Source: Bacteroidota bacterium (GTDB lineage Bacteria > Bacteroidota > Bacteroidia > Cytophagales > Cyclobacteriaceae). From it: a DNA stretch of 64,000 bases. A program made the translations under genes and the position numbers. Where the stretch lies: the NCBI GenBank assembly GCA_018267195.1, contig JAFDYY010000002.1:62001-126000 (forward strand). Direction: 5' to 3'. A model generated the notes under the pieces. The model had not been told where the DNA came from and did no database searches. It saw only the letters and a program-made list of their open reading frames with translations. Shown here piece after piece: positions 17,804 to 26,833 of the stretch (its first letter is position 1; each line of letters opens with the position of its first letter).

Positions 17804-18645
17804 AAATTACGGTAATCGGTTTGGGATTAATTGGAGGTTCTATAGCCTTGGCCTTGCGAAAAGCCGGTATGGCCACTGCCGTTTATGGTATAGATAAAAA
17901 CGAAAGCCATGCGGCACAAGCCATTGAACTGGGCCTGGTAGATGAAATCATTTATGAAAACAATTCATTTTCGTCAGCCGATTTAATTATTGTTTCCATT
18001 CCGGTAAGTGCTACGTCTGCTTTCTTGCCCCACATCTTAGATTCGATCGGAGAGAACACGGTGGTAATAGACACCGGTTCCACCAAAGATATGATATGTA
18101 AATCAGTGAGCCATCACCCCAGGCGAAGCCAGTATGTAGCCGCACACCCCATTGCCGGCACCGAATTTTCCGGACCGGGAGCCGCCTTTGTTGGTTTGTT
18201 CGAAGGAAAGACGAATATTATTTGCGAGCGGGAAAAATCATCTGAGAAATCATTGTCGCTGGCATTTAGAATGTTCGAAACACTAAAAATGAAAACCATT
18301 TTTATGGATTCGGTCGAGCATGATAAACACGTAGCGTATGTTTCGCATCTTTCGCACGTAAGCTCGTTCTTGTTGGGGCAAACGGTTTTGGATATTGAGA
18401 AAGACGAGAAAAATATTTTCGATCTGGCCGGCAGCGGGTTTGCCTCAACGGTTCGGTTGGCCAAAAGCTCGCCCGATATGTGGGCCCCCATTTTTAAACA
18501 AAATGCCGAATACCTGAGTCAGGCACTGGCCGAATACATTATGCACCTTCAAAAATTTCAATATCATCTGATGAAGCGAGATGAAAAAGAACTTCATCAG
18601 ATCATGACGAAAGCAAACGACATTAAACGCGTATTAAAAAATTAA
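17800..18645 (+). CDS. tyrA: Prephenate dehydrogenase
   Basis: The 281-residue protein makes 4-hydroxyphenylpyruvate from prephenate with NAD(P), the committed tyrosine step. The N-terminal Rossmann motif GLGLIGGS is at 7-14, followed by the VYGIDKN dinucleotide specificity region. The catalytic-region histidines are in AAHPIAGTEFSGP (about 114-126) and AYVSHLSHVSSF. The family's C-terminal helical dimerisation domain follows. It starts within the stop of the aminotransferase gene. No ACT domain is present, so feedback control must come from elsewhere, consistent with attenuation. Confidence 0.96.
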   Translation: MKITVIGLGLIGGSIALALRKAGMATAVYGIDKNESHAAQAIELGLVDEIIYENNSFSSADLIIVSIPVSATSAFLPHILDSIGENTVVIDTGSTKDMICKSVSHHPRRSQYVAAHPIAGTEFSGPGAAFVGLFEGKTNIICEREKSSEKSLSLAFRMFETLKMKTIFMDSVEHDKHVAYVSHLSHVSSFLLGQTVLDIEKDEKNIFDLAGSGFASTVRLAKSSPDMWAPIFKQNAEYLSQALAEYIMHLQKFQYHLMKRDEKELHQIMTKANDIKRVLKN

Positions 18646-18668
18646 TCTTTACATAACCCTTTTAATAA

Positions 18669-19763
18669 TTGAACATGAACTTTAATTCTATCTCCCGCTA
18701 TTTAAACATAACCCGCCCGATCATTATCAGCGGGCCCTGCAGTGCCGAAACGGAAGAGCAAACCATTGCCACGGCTAAACAGATTGCGGCCACCGGAAAA
18801 GTACACGCCCTGCGGGCCGGCATTTGGAAACCCCGCACCCGCCCCGGCCAATACGAAGGTGCGGGCGACATTGGGCTGCAATGGCTGATGGCTGCTAAAA
18901 AAGAAACCGGCTTACCCGTCACTACCGAAGTGGCCAATGCCGCTCATGTGGAAGCCTCCCTGAAAGCCGGGGTAGATATACTTTGGGTCGGAGCACGCAC
19001 TACCGTAAATCCGTTTTCGGTGCAAGAGATAGCCGACTCGCTGAAAGGTGTGGATATTCCGGTGATGGTAAAAAACCCGGTTAACCCCGATTTAGAATTA
19101 TGGATTGGAGCGATGGAGCGCCTCAGCAAAGCCGGTATTAAAACCATGGCAGCCATTCACCGTGGGTTTTCTTCGCACGAAAAAGGACCGTTCCGAAACC
19201 TGCCCATGTGGGATATTGCCATCGAACTGAAAACCCGTTTGCCCGAATTGGAAATTATCTGCGACCCTAGCCACATTAGCGGCAACCGCGATTTGATTGC
19301 ATTCATCTCGCAGAAAGCACTCGATCTCGACATGGCCGGCCTTATGATTGAAAGCCACATCAACCCCGATGCGGCCTGGAGCGATGCCAAACAACAAGTA
19401 ACCCCGGTTGCACTCGGAAAAATTGTGAGCGAACTGGTAGTGCGCTCGGTATCCAGCGAAAACAAAATGTTTAAAGATACCCTCAGCGTATTGCGCGAGC
19501 AGATTGACCACCTCGATGATGAGATCATGCAGAAGATGGCCGCCCGCATGAAAATTTCTGAAAAAATAGGCCAGTATAAAAAAGATAACAACGTAACTAT
19601 TTTGCAAGTAGGACGATGGGAAGAAATTATTAAAACCCGGGTAACGCTCAGCAAAGCTATGGGCCTGGATGAAGGCTTTACCCGCGATCTGCTGCGGCTG
19701 GTTCATCACGAATCTATTCAGGTACAAGAGAAAGTGATGAATAAGACAGAAGTAAAAGTGTAA
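18669..19763 (+). CDS. aroF: Bifunctional DAHP synthase/chorismate mutase
   Basis: The 364-residue fusion has an N-terminal type I-beta DAHP synthase (about 10-255; IIISGPCSAETEEQ, RAGIWKPRTRPG, ICDPSHISGNRD, LMIESHINPD). A C-terminal AroQ chorismate mutase follows (about 270-355; LSVLREQIDHLDDEIMQKMA, IGQYKKDNN). It catalyses the first shikimate step and the chorismate-to-prephenate branch. Fusion lets the mutase part act as a feedback sensor for the synthase in related enzymes. It closes the pheA operon, so the operon covers pathway entry plus the Phe and Tyr branches. Confidence 0.95.
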   Translation: MNMNFNSISRYLNITRPIIISGPCSAETEEQTIATAKQIAATGKVHALRAGIWKPRTRPGQYEGAGDIGLQWLMAAKKETGLPVTTEVANAAHVEASLKAGVDILWVGARTTVNPFSVQEIADSLKGVDIPVMVKNPVNPDLELWIGAMERLSKAGIKTMAAIHRGFSSHEKGPFRNLPMWDIAIELKTRLPELEIICDPSHISGNRDLIAFISQKALDLDMAGLMIESHINPDAAWSDAKQQVTPVALGKIVSELVVRSVSSENKMFKDTLSVLREQIDHLDDEIMQKMAARMKISEKIGQYKKDNNVTILQVGRWEEIIKTRVTLSKAMGLDEGFTRDLLRLVHHESIQVQEKVMNKTEVKV

Positions 19764-19828
19764 AAATTGGTAGAGAAGTAGGTGGGAAGAGGGGTGAGAA
19801 GAAACCGCTAACCTTGCCAAAAAACTGA

Positions 19829-19836
19829 TACCTTTG
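19829..19836 (+). promoter_or_regulatory. -7 promoter motif upstream of ffh
   Basis: TACCTTTG is a perfect TAnnTTTG match 41 bp before the ffh ATG. The nearest TTG (19814-19816) is only 12 bp upstream, shorter than usual, so the -33 element is unclear. It suggests that ffh is transcribed separately from the aromatic operon. Confidence 0.4.
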
Positions 19837-19877
19837 CCCAATATTTTCTATTCTGGTACTCTAGAAAACCCTGAATT

Positions 19878-21209
19878 ATGTTTGATAATTTAAGTCTTAA
19901 GCTCGAAAAAGCATTTCAATCCCTGCGCGGGCAAGGACGCATTTCAGAAATTAACGTAGCCGGCACCATCAAGGAAATTCGCAAAGCGCTGATTGATGCA
20001 GACGTTAACTACAAAATAGCCAAAGAAGTAACAGACGAGATTAAAACGAAAGCCATGGGCATGAATGTGCTCACGGCCATCAGCCCGGGGCAATTACTCA
20101 CCAAAGTAACAAACGATGAACTAACCCGGCTGATGGGTAGCCAGGGTGAGGAAATAAAAATGGAGGGCAACCCGGCTGTGATTTTAATTGCCGGTTTACA
20201 AGGATCAGGAAAGACAACCTTTTCCGGAAAACTGGCAAACTATTTAAAACGCCAGGGCCGACAAGTACTTTTAACAGCTTGCGATATATACCGCCCGGCC
20301 GCTATTGATCAATTAAAAGTATTAGGCGAACAAATTGGCGTAGAAGTTTATGCCGAACCGGAAAATAAGGATGCTGTAAAAATTGCCAAAGCAGCCATTG
20401 AGCACGCCAAGAAAAACAACCACCGCGTGGTAATTGTGGATACGGCCGGCCGGCTGGCAGTGGACGAAGAGATGATGAACGAAATCGCGAAGTTGAAAGA
20501 AACGTTGCGCCCTTCTGAAGTATTGTTTGTGGTAGATTCGATGACCGGGCAAGATGCTGTAAATACCGCCAAAGCTTTTAATGACCGGTTGAATTTTGAT
20601 GGGGTTGTGCTGACGAAGCTGGATGGCGATACACGCGGGGGGGCGGCTCTTTCCATCCGTAGGGTGGTGGAGAAGCCGATTAAATTTATTTCTTCGGGCG
20701 AGAAGATGGAAGCGATTGACCGCTTTTATCCCGACCGGATGGCCGGCCGTATTCTCGGCATGGGCGATGTAGTAAGTTTGGTAGAGAAAGCCCAAGAAAC
20801 ATTTGACCAGGAAGAGGCGCGCAGGCTCAACGCCAAAATGCGCAGAAATCAATTTGATTTTAACGACTTTCTTTCGCAGCTCGAGCAAGTGAAAAAAATG
20901 GGCAACATGAAGGATATGCTGAGTATGATACCCGGTGTGAGTAAAGCCATGAAAGGTGTTGATTTTGATGAGAATGCTTTTAAGCCTGTGGAGGCCATCA
21001 TCCAATCGATGACACTCAAAGAAAGAGCCAACCCTGAAATTTTAAACAGCAGCCGCAAAACCCGGTTGGCCAAGGGCAGCGGCACGTCCATTCAGCAAGT
21101 GAATCAACTGCTCAAACAATTTGAAGACATGCGCAAGATGATGAAAACCATGAATAAAATGGGTGGAGGCAAACGGGCGATGGGGGCTTTAAATCCTTTC
21201 GGGCGTTAG
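19878..21209 (+). CDS. ffh: Signal recognition particle protein (SRP54)
   Basis: The 443-residue GTPase binds signal sequences on nascent membrane proteins and docks with FtsY. The N domain (1-95) is followed by the G domain with GLQGSGKTT (about 106), DTAGRLAVDEEM, TKLDGDTRGG and the later GMGDVVSLVEKA. The M domain is methionine-rich and carries the 4.5S RNA-binding stretch with RANPEILNSSRKTRLAKGSG. The tail is rich in Met and Gly (KMGGGKRAMG), as usual. It is convergent with the small gene at 21231. Confidence 0.98.
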   Translation: MFDNLSLKLEKAFQSLRGQGRISEINVAGTIKEIRKALIDADVNYKIAKEVTDEIKTKAMGMNVLTAISPGQLLTKVTNDELTRLMGSQGEEIKMEGNPAVILIAGLQGSGKTTFSGKLANYLKRQGRQVLLTACDIYRPAAIDQLKVLGEQIGVEVYAEPENKDAVKIAKAAIEHAKKNNHRVVIVDTAGRLAVDEEMMNEIAKLKETLRPSEVLFVVDSMTGQDAVNTAKAFNDRLNFDGVVLTKLDGDTRGGAALSIRRVVEKPIKFISSGEKMEAIDRFYPDRMAGRILGMGDVVSLVEKAQETFDQEEARRLNAKMRRNQFDFNDFLSQLEQVKKMGNMKDMLSMIPGVSKAMKGVDFDENAFKPVEAIIQSMTLKERANPEILNSSRKTRLAKGSGTSIQQVNQLLKQFEDMRKMMKTMNKMGGGKRAMGALNPFGR

Positions 21210-21230
21210 CAATTTTTTTAAACGGTAAAC

Positions 21231-21611
21231 CTACTTTTCATCCTCATCACTTATCAAATACCGGATGGCTTCGTCATACGTATCAAAAGCGAGATAATCT
21301 TTTGTATTCATAAACAAGGCAAAAGCCTTTAGGATCATCCGTTGCGGAATAGTTAAATTGATAAATGCATTTTTTTTAACGAGGTGCCTTAACGGATACA
21401 TTTCTCTTTCCACATGACGTAAAAACGGAGGAGTGATATACGTTCGATCAAGGTTATTCAGCAGTAAACATTCTTTGCCGCTGTTTACCACAATTTCTTT
21501 GGCTAGATTAAATACGTAGATCAGCTTATCTGCCTTACATTGTGAGTAATCAATACAGATAATTTCTCTCCCTGAAACCTGTATTTTTTTTACCCGGCTT
21601 GCGGCAGTCAT
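21231..21611 (-). CDS. Hypothetical protein, possibly STAS/SpoIIAA-like
   Basis: The 126-residue protein has alternating strands and helices (REIICIDYSQCKA, NLAKEIVVNSGKECLLLNNLD, MILKAFALFMNTKDYLAFDTYDEAIRYLI). This pattern recalls SpoIIAA-like/STAS single-domain proteins of Bacteroidota that are often found near signalling genes. No catalytic residues are recognised. The assignment is a fold-level guess. It converges with ffh and is followed upstream by another small secreted protein gene 16 bp away. Confidence 0.6.
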   Translation of the reverse strand: MTAASRVKKIQVSGREIICIDYSQCKADKLIYVFNLAKEIVVNSGKECLLLNNLDRTYITPPFLRHVEREMYPLRHLVKKNAFINLTIPQRMILKAFALFMNTKDYLAFDTYDEAIRYLISDEDEK

Positions 21612-21626
21612 ATCTGGTATATAAAA

Positions 21627-22094
21627 TTAAAATTTGATAACGAGGCAGGCGCTTGTTCCGTAAAACTGAAGCCGGGGCCGGAGGCGGGAAGTTTTTTGCG
21701 GGAGATCGGCATTATATAAATCAATGGCGTAAAGAGCCCGTGCTTTATAAACCTGATTGCATACCAGCCCGATGGCAATCAATGCCGAACCACCTATGGC
21801 ATACCCCCAATCGGCATGTTCGCCAAAAGCAAGCGTAGCTAACGGTATGGCCACCATGGCTGCTCCGGTAAAGCCGGTTAGTGCAGAAGCCGTGGACCAC
21901 CCTCGGGCTTTCTTAAACTCAGGGTAGGCTTGCGGATGGGTAAACAAAATACTCGCGGTTTGCTTAGGGCTGATTTCGAGCGAATCGCTCAGCATATAAA
22001 TTACCCCGCCAAATGTTTTGTACATGGTAATTTTTTTTTGAGCGGTTGCGGCACCTCCCACCCAGAGCAATACTACTAACAGGTTCCATTTCAT
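21627..22094 (-). CDS. Hypothetical secreted or membrane protein
   Basis: The 155-residue protein has a signal peptide (MKWNLLVVLLWVGGAATAQ) and a central hydrophobic pair of segments (about 75-120, ALTGFTGAAMVAIPLATLAFG and YAIGGSALIAIGLVC). It ends LVIKF, typical of an outer-membrane-associated strand. The start at 22094 is chosen over an in-frame ATG at 22169 because it positions the signal peptide at the N-terminus. The function is unknown. Confidence 0.65.
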   Translation of the reverse strand: MKWNLLVVLLWVGGAATAQKKITMYKTFGGVIYMLSDSLEISPKQTASILFTHPQAYPEFKKARGWSTASALTGFTGAAMVAIPLATLAFGEHADWGYAIGGSALIAIGLVCNQVYKARALYAIDLYNADLPQKTSRLRPRLQFYGTSACLVIKF

Positions 22095-22177
22095 GGCACA
22101 AAAATAGAAAAGACATTTTGTTTTAATAGCCGGCTGGCTGAAACAAGCCATACGGCAGAAGAAAAACACTTCATTAA

Positions 22178-23572
22178 TTATTTTACTTTTTTGGCAGCCT
22201 CGTGCATTTTAATTTGTTTCTCCAGCAGTTTCTTGTCGCCCACTAAAACTAATGTCATGTCTTCATACTTAAAATGATCTCGGGTTATCTGTGAAACTTT
22301 TTCCGGGGTAACAGCATAAATATTTTTTACCCGGTCTGTCAGGTAGGTATCGCTCAGCCCGTGCTGATCCAAAAAATTTAATTGGCCGATAATTCCGCCC
22401 GGATTAGAATTTTGCAATACAAACGTGCCGGCCATGTAGCGCTGAATTCCTTCTAACTCTTCTTTAGATGGAGTTTCTTTCTGCAAGCGTTTTATTTCTT
22501 TGGCAATTTCTTGCAACGAGGCGCCTGTATCTTTGCTGGTAACATCAGCCTCCTCATACCAAACGGAAACGCCTTTTCTGTTTTGAATAGTACTGAAAGG
22601 GGAGTAGGTGTATCCTTTGTCTTCGCGGATGTTGCTGGTGATGCGCGAACCGAATGATCCGCCCAATAAGGAGTTGGTTACTTGCAGTGCCACGGCATCC
22701 TGGTTGGTAGGTGTTAACGTGGGCGTGCCCAGCATGACAGTTGTTTGCGGAGCATCGGGTCGGTTGATGATGGCGATTTCATTGGTTTGAACCGGAGTAG
22801 CAGGCGGATAACTTACATCCGGTCCGGCTGCCCAGGAGGTAAAGGCTTCATCAATGGTTTTGCCTACAGCTTGTTCATCAAACTTTCCGACCACATAAAT
22901 TACCGAACGCCTGGCTCCAAAATTTTTAACATAAAAGTTTTTAACCATTTCGGTAGAATAATTACTGATCATATTCTCAGTCGGGAAACTTCTTCCATAC
23001 GGATGGTCTTTATAAATGAGTTGAAAAAAACGTTCGGAGGCTTGCGATTGAGGAACGGATTTCTGCACCACCAACTGTCTTTTTAAATCTGATTTCAGTC
23101 GTTCTATTTCACTCGAAGGAAAGGCCGGATGCATAACCAGGTCGGCAATTACTTTTACCAGATCGGGGGCAAACTCGGAAAGCACTGCTCCGGAAATGGT
23201 TACATTATCCATGCCTGCATTGATAGTTACATCGCCACCCATGCCGGCTACCTTTTTTGAAATGGCTTTGAAATTCATGGTGGCAGTTCCTTCTTTCATT
23301 AAGGTGCAGGTTAAATCAGTCAGCCACACTTCATTGGCTGCCTCGTGCACATTTCCGGTTTTTATAATGAGCTCCACATTTACCTTAGGCAATGCACCGT
23401 ATTGCACAAGCGTAGAGCGCAGGCCGTTGGCCAATGTTTTTCCCGACTTGGCGGGAAGGTTAAAATCTTTGGGTGTTCCTCCGGCAGGCGGGGTTTGCTT
23501 TTGGGCGAAAGCAGATGCAGCAAAGGTTAAAATAATCAGAGCAGCAAAATTATTTTGGATTAACTTTTTCAT
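22178..23572 (-). CDS. M16 family peptidase homologue lacking the zinc motif
   Basis: The 464-residue exported protein has a signal peptide (about 1-24, AASAFAQKQ) and two M16-type repeats. The usual HXXEH zinc motif is replaced at the equivalent place by LTDLTCTLMKEG, so this copy is probably catalytically dead. Family knowledge: M16 proteases of this type work as heterodimers of an active and an inactive chain that together form a peptide-degrading chamber. The active partner lies immediately upstream, with a 4-bp overlap. The C-terminal half keeps the recognisable REDKGYTYSPF segment (the R/Y motif of the second chain). Confidence 0.9.
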   Translation of the reverse strand: MKKLIQNNFAALIILTFAASAFAQKQTPPAGGTPKDFNLPAKSGKTLANGLRSTLVQYGALPKVNVELIIKTGNVHEAANEVWLTDLTCTLMKEGTATMNFKAISKKVAGMGGDVTINAGMDNVTISGAVLSEFAPDLVKVIADLVMHPAFPSSEIERLKSDLKRQLVVQKSVPQSQASERFFQLIYKDHPYGRSFPTENMISNYSTEMVKNFYVKNFGARRSVIYVVGKFDEQAVGKTIDEAFTSWAAGPDVSYPPATPVQTNEIAIINRPDAPQTTVMLGTPTLTPTNQDAVALQVTNSLLGGSFGSRITSNIREDKGYTYSPFSTIQNRKGVSVWYEEADVTSKDTGASLQEIAKEIKRLQKETPSKEELEGIQRYMAGTFVLQNSNPGGIIGQLNFLDQHGLSDTYLTDRVKNIYAVTPEKVSQITRDHFKYEDMTLVLVGDKKLLEKQIKMHEAAKKVK

Positions 23573-24957
23573 TGGGCTTTGGCTTTAGGGTCAACAATCA
23601 AAATGGTTCGGTTGGTGGGGCGCAAATATTCTTGTGCCGTTTTTTTAATCAGCTCCGGAGTTACTTTTTTAAATTCACCTTCCAGCGAATTGACCCGCGA
23701 AGGGTCATCGTCAAACAACGCGAAGCAGGCCAGCATATCGGCCCGGCCAATCCCAAAAAAACCACCCAGTTCATCATACAGTTTAGAGCGGATTTTTACC
23801 ACGGCCAAATCCAAATCTTCTTTTGATACGTTGGTTTGTAATTCATTCACGGCCTTGTCAACCTGATATAGAATAGAATCGGGCGATACATTGGCATCAT
23901 AAATTAAATCGGCCATCCACACCATTGGTCCGCTGTAGTTATACATATTCCCTAAGTAGTTGATGCCCCCATTGACACTTCCGGTATATCCTTTTCCTTG
24001 TACCAGCGACAAATACAATTTGCTGTCTTGACCTTGCAGCAGCATTTGATCAATCAAACCCATAGCATAGTATTCAGGCGTGTTGCGTTCGGGCATTTTG
24101 TAGGCTACAGCCAACGCGGGTTTTTCGGCCAGCTTATCTTCTTTGGTAAACCGTTTTTCTTTTTCTTGCCGGGGTTCTGATAGATCAGGCTTGGGCGGAA
24201 GATTAGATGAAGGAATCTCTCCAAAATATTTCTCTATCCATCTTTTAGCATCGGCTATTTCAAAGTCGCCCACTACGGCAATAGAGGCATTGTTGGGAGC
24301 GTAGTAAGTTTTAAAAAAACTGTTAACATCTTCCAGTTTGGCCGAATCCAGATCGTTTAGGTCGCCATAAAAGTTGTGTGCGTTGTACCAGTTTTCGTTG
24401 GCATACTGCGGCATATCAAGCCAGGGAAATCCACCATAGGGTTGGTTGAGCACATTTACACGAACTTCGTTTTTTACTACTCCCTGTTGGTTGGTTAAAT
24501 TATCTTGTGTAATAGCCAGCCCTTTCATGCGGTCGGCTTCAGCCCACAGTGCCGTTTCTAATTTGTGGGCAGGCATCACTTCAAAATAATTGGTAAAATC
24601 AAAACGGGTAGAGCCATTTAATATTCCTCCGTTCGATTGCACCAATTTTATAAACTCCATCTTGCCCAAATTTTGCGAGCCTTGAAACATCATGTGCTCA
24701 AACAAATGGGCAAAGCCGGTGCGGTTTTTGGGTTCGATACGAAAGCCGATGTTGTAATATACGGCAATGGCTACCGTGGGCGATGTTTTGTCTTGCGACA
24801 ATGCCACCTTGAGGCCATTTTTTAGCTTATAATATTCAACAGGAACCTGAAACGTATCGACTGCCGCACTGTCTTTCTTTTCCTGACAACCGCTGAGAGC
24901 AACGGTTATAAATAAGAGCAGAACAAACGGGCGAATGAAGCGATGAGGTTGGGGCAT
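23569..24957 (-). CDS. Zinc peptidase, M16 family (active subunit), lipoprotein
   Basis: The 462-residue protein begins with a lipoprotein signal (lipobox LSGC, Cys24) and contains the inverted zinc motif HXXEH at 84-88 (AHLFEHMMFQGS), with the distal Glu in VVKNEVR about 78 residues later. It should degrade peptides in the periplasm or at the outer membrane, paired with the inactive chain encoded directly downstream and translationally coupled by a 4-bp overlap. Substrates cannot be deduced. Confidence 0.94.
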   Translation of the reverse strand: MPQPHRFIRPFVLLLFITVALSGCQEKKDSAAVDTFQVPVEYYKLKNGLKVALSQDKTSPTVAIAVYYNIGFRIEPKNRTGFAHLFEHMMFQGSQNLGKMEFIKLVQSNGGILNGSTRFDFTNYFEVMPAHKLETALWAEADRMKGLAITQDNLTNQQGVVKNEVRVNVLNQPYGGFPWLDMPQYANENWYNAHNFYGDLNDLDSAKLEDVNSFFKTYYAPNNASIAVVGDFEIADAKRWIEKYFGEIPSSNLPPKPDLSEPRQEKEKRFTKEDKLAEKPALAVAYKMPERNTPEYYAMGLIDQMLLQGQDSKLYLSLVQGKGYTGSVNGGINYLGNMYNYSGPMVWMADLIYDANVSPDSILYQVDKAVNELQTNVSKEDLDLAVVKIRSKLYDELGGFFGIGRADMLACFALFDDDPSRVNSLEGEFKKVTPELIKKTAQEYLRPTNRTILIVDPKAKAQ

Positions 24958-25045
24958 AAATAATTTTTTAAGTATAGCGAAGGATCAAATGATTTTATAT
25001 AAAAAGGAAACAAGGGAAAGGACTTCATTTAAGAAGGCTCACTTT

Positions 25046-25744
25046 TTAAGCTAACCGTTTGGCTACTTCATCCCAGTTTAGGGTATTCCACCAGTTGGCC
25101 ACGTACTCATTGCGTTTGTTTTGATACTTTAAGTAATAGGCATGCTCCCATACATCCAGGCCGAGCAACGGTGTGCCTTTCAGTTCGGAAGTATCCATCA
25201 GCGGGTTATCCTGGTTAGGAGAACTGCCGATTTTTAATTTGCCGTTGGCTTGTACTAACCATGCCCAGCCGGAACCAAACCTGCCCATTGCCGCTTTAGT
25301 AAATTCTTCTTTAAACTTATCGAACGAACCAAAGGATCCGGTAATGGCATCGCCTATTTTTCCGGTAGGGGCACCACCGCCATGAGGTTTCATTATCTGC
25401 CAAAAAAAATTATGATTCCAGGCACCTCCGGCATTGTTGTGCACTTTGGGGGAGAGTTTTGATACGTGAGAAAAAAAGTCAGCTTCGGTTTGAAAAGAAA
25501 TTTTTTCGGATGCGATGGCATCGTTTACATTTTTTACATACGCGGCATGGTGCTTGGTATAATGTATTTCCATGGTCTGCGCATCAATGTGCGGCTCCAG
25601 CGCGTTGTAGGCATACGGCAAAGCGATTTGCGAAAACGAGAACGTGCCCACTTCTTTAGCTTGCAATAACACAGGGGCAACCAAGGCCAATGCCGTAGCC
25701 TGCGCAGAATCTATTACAAATTTTCTTCGACTAATCTTTTTCAT
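25046..25744 (-). CDS. Iron/manganese superoxide dismutase with Tat-like export signal
   Basis: The 232-residue protein carries an N-terminal extension with a twin-arginine-like motif (SRRKFVID, residues 5-12) and a hydrophobic stretch, followed by a normal Fe/Mn SOD fold. The metal ligands are seen in [22 protein letters not shown] and [10 protein letters not shown]. It removes superoxide, probably outside the cytoplasm if the Tat signal is used. Folded metal cofactor export is the usual reason for Tat use. Fe versus Mn preference cannot be told from sequence by eye. The gene is monocistronic here. Confidence 0.92.
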   Translation of the reverse strand: MKKISRRKFVIDSAQATALALVAPVLLQAKEVGTFSFSQIALPYAYNALEPHIDAQTMEIHYTKHHAAYVKNVNDAIASEKISFQTEADFFSHVSKLSPKVHNNAGGAWNHNFFWQIMKPHGGGAPTGKIGDAITGSFGSFDKFKEEFTKAAMGRFGSGWAWLVQANGKLKIGSSPNQDNPLMDTSELKGTPLLGLDVWEHAYYLKYQNKRNEYVANWWNTLNWDEVAKRLA

Positions 25745-25861
25745 ATTATTTTGAATTTAATTTTATGAGGATGCAGAGAGAGGAGTAAATTTAGTTAAAA
25801 ATAGTTAGCTTGCACAAAGCAACTTTTTTAGAATAATCATAGATTTTTTTAGCTAAAAAAT

Positions 25862-26827
25862 ATGAGCGACACCCTGTACGATGAAATACCTTCTTTAGAT
25901 TTGGCCGACTTCAACAATCCAGATCGAAAGAAAAAATTTGTAGCCGATTTAGGAGCTGCCTATACCCATATCGGATTTGTGGCCATCCGCAATCATTACC
26001 TGTCAGACGAACTGAGTGAAAAATTATATCGTGTGATCAAAGCGTTTTTTGCTCTCCCTGATGCGGTAAAAAAGAAATACGAAATACCCGGCTTGGCCGG
26101 CCAGCGAGGGTATATCAGCAAAGGAAAAGAACATGCTAAAGGCCGCAACACAGGCGACCTAAAAGAATTTTACCACGTAGGTCAAACTGTAACCGATAAC
26201 GACCCGATCAAAAATGAATATCCGGAAAATGTATGGCCAACAGAACTACCCGAGTTTAAAGAAACCGCATTGGAAGTGTATCGGCAACTGGAGCGAACCG
26301 GCATTCAGATGTTACGCGCCATTGCCTTGTATTTAGATTTACCTGAAAATTATTTTGATGCCAAGGTACGCCATGGCAACAGCATCCTTCGGCCCATTCA
26401 TTATTTTCCGATCGAAGACCCGGATGCTGTTCCGCCCGATGCAGTGCGCGCAGCCGAACATGGCGATATCAATCTCATTACCTTACTGATGGGCGCCAGT
26501 GCCGATGGCTTGCAGGTGCTTAGGCGCGATGGCCAGTGGATACCCATTACCGCGTTGCCCGAGCAATTGGTGGTAAATGTGGGCGACATGCTGGAACGGC
26601 TCACCAACAAAAAACTGAAATCCACCATTCATCGAGTGGTAAACCCGCCCCGGCATTTAATGAACCGCCCACGTTATTCCATTCCATTCTTTATGCACCC
26701 TCGTTCGGAAATGGATCTGTCTTCCCTGCCCTCGTGCGTGAGTGCATCTCATCCGAAACTGTGGCCTGATATTACGGCCGGAGAATTTCTCAATCAACGA
26801 TTGAAAGAAATCGGATTGAAAAAATAG
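25862..26827 (+). CDS. Isopenicillin N synthase-like 2OG-Fe(II) oxygenase
   Basis: The 321-residue protein has an N-terminal DIOX_N region (about 10-120, IPSLDLADFN and RGYISKGKEHAKG) and the jelly-roll oxygenase domain. The iron ligands are His-X-Asp in EHGDINLITLL and the distal His in STIHRVVNPP. The 2-oxoglutarate-binding Arg-X-Ser is in RPRYSIPFFM. Homologues are widespread in bacteria with mostly unknown substrates, and no beta-lactam pathway genes are near. ChrA follows 6 bp after the stop, so they are probably co-transcribed. Confidence 0.9.
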   Translation: MSDTLYDEIPSLDLADFNNPDRKKKFVADLGAAYTHIGFVAIRNHYLSDELSEKLYRVIKAFFALPDAVKKKYEIPGLAGQRGYISKGKEHAKGRNTGDLKEFYHVGQTVTDNDPIKNEYPENVWPTELPEFKETALEVYRQLERTGIQMLRAIALYLDLPENYFDAKVRHGNSILRPIHYFPIEDPDAVPPDAVRAAEHGDINLITLLMGASADGLQVLRRDGQWIPITALPEQLVVNVGDMLERLTNKKLKSTIHRVVNPPRHLMNRPRYSIPFFMHPRSEMDLSSLPSCVSASHPKLWPDITAGEFLNQRLKEIGLKK

Positions 26828-26833
26828 TACACG

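Noticed and set aside
19098..19841. Long minus-strand frame opposite the DAHP synthase/chorismate mutase gene
   Set aside because: It is antisense to a clearly coding gene, its product has no family features, and its start is in a coding region.
20322..21005. Long minus-strand frame opposite ffh
   Set aside because: Antisense to a conserved gene; composition follows from ffh codon usage.
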